Assembly: GCA_015068665.1 (NCBI GenBank)
Contig: SVKB01000006.1
Span: forward strand, 1 to 64,000
Source: Oscillospiraceae bacterium
GTDB lineage: Bacteria; Bacillota; Clostridia; UMGS1840; HGM11507
Length of the DNA: 64,000 nt
Direction: 5' to 3'
Positions 42,543-50,700 of this stretch are shown here, in pieces. Both the position numbers and the translations under genes were made by a program. Numbering within the stretch: position 1 is the stretch's first letter; each line of letters begins with the position of its first letter. The notes under the pieces were generated by a model. The model did not search any database, was not told the DNA's origin, and saw only the letters and a list, made by a program, of their open reading frames with translations.

Positions 42543-44070
42543 TGATTAAACCTCCGTTATTTAACTTATTTTCTTCTATGAGCTTTTCTTTTTTAGGTAA
42601 ATACCCTTCGGGAATTCTCTCCAGATACTGAAGGAAGGTAATTTTCTCTGACATAAGAAGCTTATCAAGAGTTTCTAAAGATGTCAGCTCGGACAGCTGT
42701 GATGAAGGTCCGGCATCCACTCTTAAATTAATTAAGGCATCCTTCATTTTTGAAAAATCAAGGGTTGTGATTTTTATCTGACCGTTATCCTCATAGGTAA
42801 ACATCCTTCCGGTTTTATAATAGGAGGATATAAAATCAAGAATTATCCTTCCCATATCCTCAAGCATCTGATAGAATCTTAATCTTATACTGTCCAAGGG
42901 TACATTGGATGCCTCTCTTACCGCTATAAAGGCGCTGGTGTTATTGGTTGCAACATTTCCAAGAGACGCATCATTAACTCCCATCATCTCCTTGGTATAG
43001 GAAATGGTAAGATCAATCAGTTTAAAAAGCTCGGCGGAAACCTGGGGCGGATTTAAATATTTTATTGCTCCTTCAATATTTCCGTTAATACCGATCATTC
43101 CTCCGATGGTGTTGGAGGGTTTTCTTACACGGGAATTATCATAAATCATTTTAGGGAAGGAAAAGAGCATGGAATTAAGCATAGCCTGAGCAAAGGCCTT
43201 ATTGATAAAAAGCTGGTTTGGCTTAAGACCGTAGACCTCACTTATACCGTGTATGCAGTTCTTCTTTTCCTCCCAGTTCATAAGAGCGATGGGGTAAAGC
43301 TTTAAGCGGGTATCCGTTTCCTCCCTGATTACGGCATTTTTTGTTACCTTGGTAAACATAACCTGCCCTTTATCATTTTTGTAGAATTTAATTAAAGCGG
43401 TGGTTTTATCCATACCGTCAAGCTCAATTTTTGATAAATCACCTGCACTGTATAAATTCTCCTCATCAGGGGTTATAAGCTCTACCTCCTCCCTTGCTCT
43501 GTTATTTCTTATTGCCTCTTTTTTTAAATTAGAGGTAAGCTCTCTTACCGCAAGAATTATGTAAGGCTGCTTTTGTATATCGCATACATTGGGATTCCCG
43601 GGAAAGAAATTAACGCTGTCGATTATTTCACAGCTTATATCCCCTGTAAATTCCTGACCGGTTTTTATGTCAGGATCCCAGTAAAAATACATAAGATAGT
43701 CTCCGGTAAGAGCTGCGTCCTTAAGGCCGCTTTGATTTTTCTTGTCAATTTTAAGGCGCTCCCACACATTTTTTACAAGACGGGTAAGTGTAAGCCCCGG
43801 CTCACCATCCTCCTGTCCGGGGCGGAGCATTTCAGAGGAAACAAGTATCGAGGTGGGATTTGCCTTAAGTGCGGAAATTTTATACTGAACAACTCTTTTT
43901 ATAAGATTGAATACAGGCTTGGGCATATTCTTAACATTCAGTCCTGCCCACTGATCACCGTTAAATAAACGGTGGGCTTCATTAACCGATTTGTAAAGTC
44001 CGATGGTGTTTTTATAGGAAATTCCCTTTTCATACTGGGTGTAAATATCGTTTGGCAGATTACCTGTCAT
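42535..44070 (-). CDS. Portal protein (P22-type)
   Basis: The ~511-aa protein forms the DNA gate of the capsid. Features of P22-type portals include AHRLFNGDQWAGLN near the start and FNLIKRVVQYKISALKANP. SVNFFPGNPNVCDIQKQPYI and SEVYGLKPNQLFINKAFAQ follow, then GNVATNNTSAFIAVREAS in the crown region. The start at 44070 is chosen because AGGTGAAG lies 4-5 nt upstream; the longer frame overlaps the preceding gene. It is intact. Confidence 0.8.
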   Translation of the reverse strand: MTGNLPNDIYTQYEKGISYKNTIGLYKSVNEAHRLFNGDQWAGLNVKNMPKPVFNLIKRVVQYKISALKANPTSILVSSEMLRPGQEDGEPGLTLTRLVKNVWERLKIDKKNQSGLKDAALTGDYLMYFYWDPDIKTGQEFTGDISCEIIDSVNFFPGNPNVCDIQKQPYIILAVRELTSNLKKEAIRNNRAREEVELITPDEENLYSAGDLSKIELDGMDKTTALIKFYKNDKGQVMFTKVTKNAVIREETDTRLKLYPIALMNWEEKKNCIHGISEVYGLKPNQLFINKAFAQAMLNSMLFSFPKMIYDNSRVRKPSNTIGGMIGINGNIEGAIKYLNPPQVSAELFKLIDLTISYTKEMMGVNDASLGNVATNNTSAFIAVREASNVPLDSIRLRFYQMLEDMGRIILDFISSYYKTGRMFTYEDNGQIKITTLDFSKMKDALINLRVDAGPSSQLSELTSLETLDKLLMSEKITFLQYLERIPEGYLPKKEKLIEENKLNNGGLINE

Positions 44071-44272
44071 TTTCTTCACCTGCCATATCAAATTCATAAC
44101 CCATCATCTTTACATATTCGGTATTCAGTTCATTTTCCGCCTGTTTTTTTTCTTTTTCCGGCAGAATAGGAATATTGTTCTTTATATAAAAGCTATCCTT
44201 TATACCGGCACGGTAAGCGAAAAAAACAATAAAGCTTACCGATAAAAACATTAAATTAACTACAATTTCCAT
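44060..44272 (-). CDS. 70-aa phage protein with N-terminal membrane segment
   Basis: It starts MEIVVNLMFLSVSFIVFFAY, one membrane helix, followed by a charged tail (EKEKKQAENELNTEYVKMMG). Its ATG overlaps the large-terminase stop by one base (TAATG) and its end overlaps the portal start. The position is between terminase and portal. The function is unknown. Confidence 0.6.
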   Translation of the reverse strand: MEIVVNLMFLSVSFIVFFAYRAGIKDSFYIKNNIPILPEKEKKQAENELNTEYVKMMGYEFDMAGEENDR

Positions 44273-45666
44273 TAATCGTAAAAGCTGTCAAGCAGTTCTT
44301 GTGAAAGCTCCAGCTCATCCTCCTCTTTTTTAAAGCTTTCGAAGGTGTAGCCCGTAAAGAGCTCCTCCGTTTTTACATTGTCCCCGGGAGGCGACATAAG
44401 GCTTGCCAGAAAATATCTTAAGGCGTCGGGGGCGTGAGTGATATCGTGGGGAAATCTTGCCACATCAGAGGGGTTAAGATTATCCCTTAAAAGATTTGGT
44501 ATGCAGTTTATAAGATTTTCACAGCTTCTTGCAATTTTAAGCCTTGATGTAAGCTTTCCCGAAATGCTTACAGGCTTTAAATATTCTTTTACCGTAAGCC
44601 ATCCTGATACACGGTCCCTGTTTGCCTTAACAAGGGGAATTCCGTGGTTTAAAAAGATTTCCGCAATGGTTCTGCCGCTTTCTCTTTGCCTGTTCCACAT
44701 ATCAAAGGGTGCATATACACACCTTATATTTTCATTAACTGTATATTTTGCAATTTTCTTTGCGGCTTCCGAAACAATTACATTCTCCTCATGGATTTCC
44801 CTGTACACATATACATTTAAAAACCTGTCCACACGGTAAAAATAGCAGGCAAACATATCAAGCCCGTAGTCAAAAGAGGCATAATAATCACAACCGTCAT
44901 TAAAATCCAGTACTTCATCGCAAACAGTATGGAGCTTATGGGAAAACTCGTTAAAATAGCTTCCCTTTGCAATTCCCCATTCACCCTCACCCACTATTTT
45001 GTAGCTTTGAAAATCGTTTTTCTTAAGCTCTTCAAACATTTTTATATCCCCGTCGGATAAAAACTCATTATGATAATAGTTTCTCGTGAGTGCTAAAATG
45101 TTACCGTCCTTTACATCGAAAAAGCGTTTTTTAATCCACATTTCGCACCAGGGATTAAGAGTCAGGGTAAGCTGCGGAAAAAGGGTTTCATCCTGAATAC
45201 CTCTTATGGAAAAATCCAGCTTATTGAAATCCTCCTCATTTGCCACCTGATAGGCCTCCTCAATCCATACCCAACATAAATAGCCATGGCTTACCGTTAT
45301 TGATGTTATGGAGTCGGGATTGTCAAATCCGCGGAATAGTACCTTCTGCCCCGTTTGCTTCAAGGTTATCTCCAGAGGAGAAATTTTAAATTCGAAAAGA
45401 TGACTGACCTTAAGCCGTGCCGCAGCTTTTTTAAGCTCGGCAAACTGACTGTCCTTAAGGCTGTTGTAATACTGTCTTACACATAAAAGATTGGCGTTTT
45501 TATGCTTTAAAAGGTGATAGATAAACCAGAGTGCGGCGGTGGTGGACTTTTTACTGCCTCTTCCGCCCTTAACCACACGGTACCGTCCTTTAAAGTCCCA
45601 GAATTCCTTATAATTTTTCCCTACTGTTTTTTTAAGGTCAACTGTTATTTTCTCAATCCTCAACAT
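44272..45666 (-). CDS. Terminase large subunit (packaging ATPase/nuclease)
   Basis: TerL pumps DNA into the capsid and cuts it. The ATPase has an adenine-binding region, Walker A KGGRGSKKSTTAALW, and Walker B YLCWVWIEEA. The coupling motif is TLTLNPW. The RNase H-like nuclease shows SFDYGLDMFAC and C-terminal HDITHAPDALRYFL acidic residues. At 464 aa with every motif present it should be functional. It belongs to the PBSX/terminase-3-like group. It overlaps the small terminase candidate by 14 bp. Confidence 0.92.
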   Translation of the reverse strand: MLRIEKITVDLKKTVGKNYKEFWDFKGRYRVVKGGRGSKKSTTAALWFIYHLLKHKNANLLCVRQYYNSLKDSQFAELKKAAARLKVSHLFEFKISPLEITLKQTGQKVLFRGFDNPDSITSITVSHGYLCWVWIEEAYQVANEEDFNKLDFSIRGIQDETLFPQLTLTLNPWCEMWIKKRFFDVKDGNILALTRNYYHNEFLSDGDIKMFEELKKNDFQSYKIVGEGEWGIAKGSYFNEFSHKLHTVCDEVLDFNDGCDYYASFDYGLDMFACYFYRVDRFLNVYVYREIHEENVIVSEAAKKIAKYTVNENIRCVYAPFDMWNRQRESGRTIAEIFLNHGIPLVKANRDRVSGWLTVKEYLKPVSISGKLTSRLKIARSCENLINCIPNLLRDNLNPSDVARFPHDITHAPDALRYFLASLMSPPGDNVKTEELFTGYTFESFKKEEDELELSQELLDSFYD

Positions 45667-45844
45667 CTCCTTTTATGATAACCAAAGGCTGTGTCCCCTC
45701 ATCCTTTTTCGCCTTCCCGCTTGTTACACTTAAGATTTCCTTGGCAGCACTTATGATAAGCTTTAAGTCCTCGGCGCCGTTTATTATCTGACTTAAAGCT
45801 TCAAGTGCCTCCTGAGTATACCTTTCGTTTTTGCTTTTTGCCAT
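45653..45844 (-). CDS. Small terminase subunit candidate
   Basis: The 63-aa product begins MAKSKNERYTQEALEALSQI and has helical stretches but no clear helix-turn-helix. It is the first gene of the block, with GCGGAGG before ATG 45844. The position ahead of TerL supports a DNA-recognition role, although it is much shorter than usual small terminases (100-170 aa). It may be a reduced version or another small protein. Confidence 0.5.
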   Translation of the reverse strand: MAKSKNERYTQEALEALSQIINGAEDLKLIISAAKEILSVTSGKAKKDEGTQPLVIIKGDVED

Positions 45845-45887
45845 TTTAAAACCTCCGCAAAACACCCGGTATTCAAGGGACAGGTAT

Positions 45888-45955
45888 ATTATATTTTAAA
45901 ATTTCTTTAAAAACACATCAAAGTCCCTATTTAGGGAACTCCTTGTCCCACAAGG
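45888..45955 (-). promoter_or_regulatory. Promoter and palindromes upstream of the phage-like operon
   Basis: On the minus strand TTGATG (45916-45921) and TAAAAT (45893-45898) are 17 bp apart. Directly upstream of the -35 lies a palindrome AGTCCCTATTTAGGGAACT (45922-45940). It is followed by a second inverted repeat CCTTGT-CCC-ACAAGG (45941-45955). The arrangement suggests a regulator-binding site controlling the whole block from one promoter. The rest of 45956-46000 shows nothing. Confidence 0.55.
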
Positions 45956-46000
45956 GATTGCTGCTCTTCTTTCGGTTATTTTCCGTAATGAGATGTTTGT

Positions 46001-46041
46001 AAATAAAAAAAGGCAATAATCACAATTATGTGATTATTACC
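46001..46041 (-). terminator. Terminator of the surface-protein operon
   Basis: The arms GGCAATAATCACA (46012-46024) and TGTGATTATTACC (46029-46041) are followed on the minus strand by TTTTTTTATTT. It separates the surface operon from the phage-like operon on the same strand. Confidence 0.88.
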
Positions 46042-46057
46042 TTCGTAAATTTTATTG

Positions 46058-47662
46058 TCAGCTCATGCTGTCTACAAGATCATCTACCGTTTTACCAAAC
46101 AGCATTAAGGATAATTCATCAGCCGCATAGGAGGGAAGATATCTCATAAGATTCTTTTCAAAGTTACCCTTTTCAACCTCTGTCATATCAATATACATAG
46201 CCTTTGCTGTCCTTATCGGAGAATCCTCGGTTGAGCCGTATTTTTTAATAACATAGTCATCCTCATAGATTGCAATATTCTTATTGGCATCCTCACGAGT
46301 GCTCTTAAGAGCACCGTTTATGATATTTAAAATTGCCTGCTCGTCTTTGGAGAATCTTGCGCCATATCTGTCAATAGCAGCTATTATCTGATTGATATTG
46401 GAAAGGGCTTCAGTTTGTTTTTCGGGATCTATAACCGGAACTTCAGGTTCGGGTTCCGGTTCAGGTTCGGGATCGGGAGTAACAACAGGAGGTGTTACCT
46501 CCTCATTACCGGAGCCTGTGTTATCACCGGAGCCTGTATTATCGCCGGAGCCTGTATTGTCGCCGGAGCCTGTGTTATCGCCGGAACCTGTATTGTCGCC
46601 GGAGCCTGTATTGTCGCCGGAACCTGTGTTATCGCCGGAGCCTGTATTATCGCCGGAACCTGTGTTATCGCCGGAACCTGTATTATCGCCGGAGCCTGTA
46701 TTATCGCCGGCGCCTGTATTGTCGCCGGAGCCTGTATTATCGCCGGCGCCTGTATTGTCGCCGGAGCCTGTGTTATCTCCGGAGCCTGTGTTATCTCCGG
46801 AGCCTGTATTGTCGCCGGAACCTGTGTTATCGCCGGAACCTGTGTTATCGCCGGAACCTGTGTTATCGCCGGAACCTGTATTATCACCGGTGCCGGTGTT
46901 GTCATCAGAACCTGTATTTGGGCCCTGTGGTGGTGCCTGAGGAGGTACAATCGGCTTTACGCCGCCTCCGCCTCCGCCACCGCCGCCACCGCCGGTAGAT
47001 CCGGTTGAACCGGTGGAGCCGGTGTTACCGCCGGTTGAAGGTGGTGTAACCTCAGGCTGTTTATTAACATTGGGAGTTAAGGTTACGCCTAAAACAAGCT
47101 CACCTCTTGTTATATTTGCCTTTGCACGGAAGGTATTACCTGCCTCAAGGCTCATAATTCTGTTTCCAAGAACTTTTTTAACATAAGGCAATGCCCAGTC
47201 AGAAACCTCATCGGCAATCTGAGTGTCAAAGGGGATATCCCAAAGACCTGCAACACGTGATATAACAACACATGCCTGCTCTCTTGTAAGAGGATCATTA
47301 CCTCTGAAGGTGCCATCTCCGTGCCCCTGGATATAGCCTGCTTTTTTCGCAACGGCAACATAAGAGTAGAACCAGTCGTTCTTACTTACATCGGAAAAGT
47401 TATCCGTTGCCGCCTCGGTGTAACCGAAGGCAAGATTTATAATTTTACAAAGCTCTGCTCTTGTAAGGCTGTTATAAGGACGGAAGCTTCCGTCACCGTA
47501 GCCCGAAAGCACGCCTGCTTCAACAAGCTTATATATAGCCTGTCCCTGGGATGTAGTCTTATCCACATCGTTAAACTGTGTGGTAGTGGTATTTGCAAAT
47601 ACACAGGGGGTAAGAGATAATATAAAGGAAAAACATATAAGTAATGCAATCAGTTTTTTCAT
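46058..47662 (-). CDS. SLH-domain surface protein with Gly-rich and Asx-Thr-Gly repeat stalk
   Basis: A signal peptide (MKKLIALLICFSFILSLTPCVFA) is followed by three S-layer homology domains. These contain AIYKLVEAGVLSGYGDGSFRP, AVAKKAGYIQGHGDGTFRG and a weaker third one, and anchor the protein to wall polymers. A polyglycine/proline spacer comes next, then about 23 hexapeptide units DNTGSG (some DNTGAG) at about residues 246-387. An acidic proline spacer (PDPEPEPEPEPEVP) and a ~130-aa helical C-terminal domain without recognised family complete it. It lies 67 bp after the giant adhesin gene and is probably co-transcribed. The repeat stalk likely lifts the C-terminal domain away from the wall. 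Confidence 0.85.
   Translation of the reverse strand: MKKLIALLICFSFILSLTPCVFANTTTTQFNDVDKTTSQGQAIYKLVEAGVLSGYGDGSFRPYNSLTRAELCKIINLAFGYTEAATDNFSDVSKNDWFYSYVAVAKKAGYIQGHGDGTFRGNDPLTREQACVVISRVAGLWDIPFDTQIADEVSDWALPYVKKVLGNRIMSLEAGNTFRAKANITRGELVLGVTLTPNVNKQPEVTPPSTGGNTGSTGSTGSTGGGGGGGGGGGVKPIVPPQAPPQGPNTGSDDNTGTGDNTGSGDNTGSGDNTGSGDNTGSGDNTGSGDNTGSGDNTGSGDNTGAGDNTGSGDNTGAGDNTGSGDNTGSGDNTGSGDNTGSGDNTGSGDNTGSGDNTGSGDNTGSGDNTGSGDNTGSGDNTGSGNEEVTPPVVTPDPEPEPEPEPEVPVIDPEKQTEALSNINQIIAAIDRYGARFSKDEQAILNIINGALKSTREDANKNIAIYEDDYVIKKYGSTEDSPIRTAKAMYIDMTEVEKGNFEKNLMRYLPSYAADELSLMLFGKTVDDLVDSMS
46504..46922 (-). repeat. 18-bp tandem repeat (minisatellite) inside the SLH gene
   Basis: About 23 in-frame copies of an 18-bp unit encode DNTGSG or DNTGAG. 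Copies differ only at third positions and at one Ser/Ala codon, so slippage can change the length without breaking the frame. The opposite strand also lacks stops over this stretch; those frames are artefacts of the repeat. Confidence 0.9.
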
Positions 47663-47690
47663 AATTTTTCTCCTTGTTTTTTTAGGGTAT

Positions 47691-47722
47691 AACAGGCAGG
47701 ATTTTTTAATCCTGCCTGTTTT
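47691..47722. terminator. Strong intergenic hairpin between the two SLH genes
   Basis: The arms AACAGGCAGGATT and AATCCTGCCTGTT around a T-rich loop are followed by TTTTT on the plus strand only. On the minus strand, the direction of the operon, it has no T run. There it may act as a partial attenuator or RNA-stabilising end after the giant gene. Confidence 0.6.
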
Positions 47723-47728
47723 TAAATT

Positions 47729-50700
47729 TTAGCCGCCTGTAACAACTCTCTTGACTGTAATAATAATATCTTTGATTTTAAATTCATACATATCATCATT
47801 TATGTCTGCAAAGGTTGCTTTGATACCCTTGATACTTACTTCGTAAATATCAACACCGGTATGAGTAGTACCAATATAGTCTACATACTCAACGTCCTCG
47901 CCTACAAGTATTCTTTCAGCCTTATCAAACAGCTTATCAAGATATTTGTAATCAAATATTTCATCAGTTACTGCATCGTATTCATTATAAGCTTCATAAA
48001 CGCCTCTTCTGAACAGTGCGTAATCAGAGGATTCATACTTCTTGTTAAGCGGACTGTCTTCATACTTTGCAACAAGCTTATTATAGTATTCGGGGAACTT
48101 GGTTTTAACTGCGTTTGTAACAGCATTTGCAAGTCCCGGATTACCGTCCTTGTCACCGTTTAAGAATTCGTTTGTTAGGTTTGCATATTTCAGTGCAAGC
48201 TCTTCATATCCGTCAACAAGTGTTTCAAGCTTTTCTTCGGTAAGAAGATTTTCCTTATACCAAAGCACCATATCGTCTGCAAGTATCATAAACTTAAGAG
48301 CGATATTATAATAATCGTCAAAGGACTTTAAGTTATAGCCTGAGTATTCATCATCAGCCATAGCAGGTGAACCGTCAAGAACCTTGTCTACTGCAAGCTC
48401 TTTTATAATTTCCTGAAGATACTTGTTATCGCTGTAGAATAATTTATCAGAAAGCTTTTCTGAAGCAAGCTCTGTCAGGCTTTCATAAAGTGGAATATAT
48501 CCGTCAAGGATTGGGTTAATCTTAACATTTATACCGCAATTAATATATCCGGTCTGTCCGTTTTCAGCATCAAGTATTGCCTGATCAATCTGGCTGATAA
48601 GCTCACCGAATGAACGGTCATAGATTTCCTTAACCTTGCTTTCAGGGTAAACCTTGAACAGAAGATTACTGTAAGGAAGCTTTTTAATCATTTCCGCATA
48701 GGAGTAATCCTTTTCGATAGTAATCTTTAAGCCCTCTGCGATAAATACGCTGTCCTTATCAACTGTGAACTGCTTATCTTTATTGATTTCCTTAACAAGT
48801 CTGTCCAGAGTATCGCGGTAAACTGTTTCGATGATTTCATCGATAAATTCGTCACGAACCGTAACATCCGAGTTCAGATAATCAATTACACTGTCAATAA
48901 GCTCATCAAGCATATCCGAATTACTGTTTGCAATAACAGTATCAATTGCAACGGTTATGATTTTTTCTCTCTTTGCAGTATCTGTTTCAAATACATTCAT
49001 AAGAGCATCAATTACATAATCCTTTGCAGGAAGGTCAAGCTTGGTTTCATCAATTTCACCAATGCCCAACACATCTGATGCTATTTCAACTACCTTTTCA
49101 AATATCTGAGGCTCATCAATTCTTTCTCCGATTTCATCAAGAATGAATTCAATTGCATCATTTCTTATATTTGAAGGAATGTCAAGATATTTATCATATT
49201 TACTGCTTATTCTTGATACAACCTCATCTAAAAGTGCTTCTTCATCCGCATTCTTCGGATTTTCGATAGCTTCGATAACTATATCCTTACCGTAGTCATT
49301 AAACAGCTTTTCAATACTGTAGCCCAAGGTATTAAGCTCGGTCATAAGTGTTGTATTGTCAAGTGTAGCAATAACCTTGCTTGAATAAAGTGAAATAAAT
49401 TCAAGTGAAGAGTCGGGAAGATTATCACCGTCTGCATCCCCGGTTGCAAGAGGAGTGAAGGTAATCTTCTTTGCGGGATCGGTAATGTCTGCATTTATAA
49501 ATCTTTCGATTTCTTCTCTTCTGAAGGTTGGGTTTGTCTTTGTTTCAGATATAACATCCTCTATAATATATGGCTTAGCGTCATCTAAAAGCTCATCTAT
49601 ATTATTATAGTGGAAGTCTGCTACAATCTGGTCAAAGGTTCTTTCCTCAAATTCCTTCTTAACATAATCGGAAACAAGATCAAAGGTATTATCATAGCTT
49701 CCTATATTATTAAATTCAAAGCCTGTGTAATCTTTAATTTCCTTCTTAAGATTTGCTTCATCCTCCAATGCGGATTTAGCTTCATCTGTTGCATACTCTC
49801 TGGCATCAGCTATAAGAGCGGTATTAAGCTGGTTTTCATCCTGATACTGCTGACCCTTATGTTCCTCATAAACCTTTTCGAATTCTTCATCCTTTTCAAG
49901 ATTTACTTCGGTTACCTTAACCACGTACGCTCTTGCGCCCATACCGTTTGCCTGATCTACGGTAACTAAGGTGCCTGTTAATTTGCTGATTGCCTCCTGA
50001 TAAGCTGTGTCATCGTTAAGAACGGCAGTTTCAACGCTGGAATCACCTTCAGCCTTAGCAGCAATCTTTGCAACAACCTGACGGGTTGTAAGAGCAGGAT
50101 TATAAGCTTCGCCAACCAGAGAATCATAAACTGATGCAAAAATAGAATCAGAGGTATCCTCAAGTCGTGTAATAATCTTTTCTTTTATTTTAACCTTAAT
50201 ATATTCAACCATTGCATCAACAGAGGTGATTGAGCTGTCTCCTGTAACCTCGGAAAGCTTAGCTGCAAGCTCTTCGTCGGTCATAGCAGCAATTTCCTCT
50301 TCTGCAAGAAGCTTAAATATATCAACCGGCTTTTTAGCCTTTAATTCATCATAATCATGACCGTCAAAGGCAGTGTGCGCGATTAACTCATTGAAGAATT
50401 CTTCCTTTTTAAGCTCTTCAACGATTGCATTTTTAATCTGCTGTTTTTTGTCATCAAGCATTGCCTGCTTTGTTGCGTAGCCAAGCTTACCTGCGAACTT
50501 ATCATAATCGGTTACGTTTCCTACGGTAACACTGTCAAGCTCGTGCTTAACAACATCTGCAATAAGATCAACTGTGTTCTGAAGAGTATTAATCTTTGTA
50601 TGGTCATAGCTTTCCAAAGGTGTTCCCTTGAATTCCTTATCAATAACCATATCAAGGAAGTCTTCATCACTTATAATTCTGTCAAGAACAACATCAACAG

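Noticed and set aside
32508-45865. Ordinary active prophage
   Set aside because: No integrase, repressor, replication or att repeat could be found within the window. A larger prophage extending beyond is excluded by housekeeping genes (asp23-yloV) on one side and the surface operon on the other, though a phage split elsewhere in the genome cannot be ruled out.
46504-46922. CRISPR array
   Set aside because: The 18-bp unit is tandem without spacers and lies in frame in a coding sequence.
46392-47008. Long open frames on the plus strand and other minus frames across the 18-bp repeat
   Set aside because: They exist only because the repeat unit has no stops in several frames. They have no ribosome site and yield low-complexity protein; the SLH gene frame explains the region.
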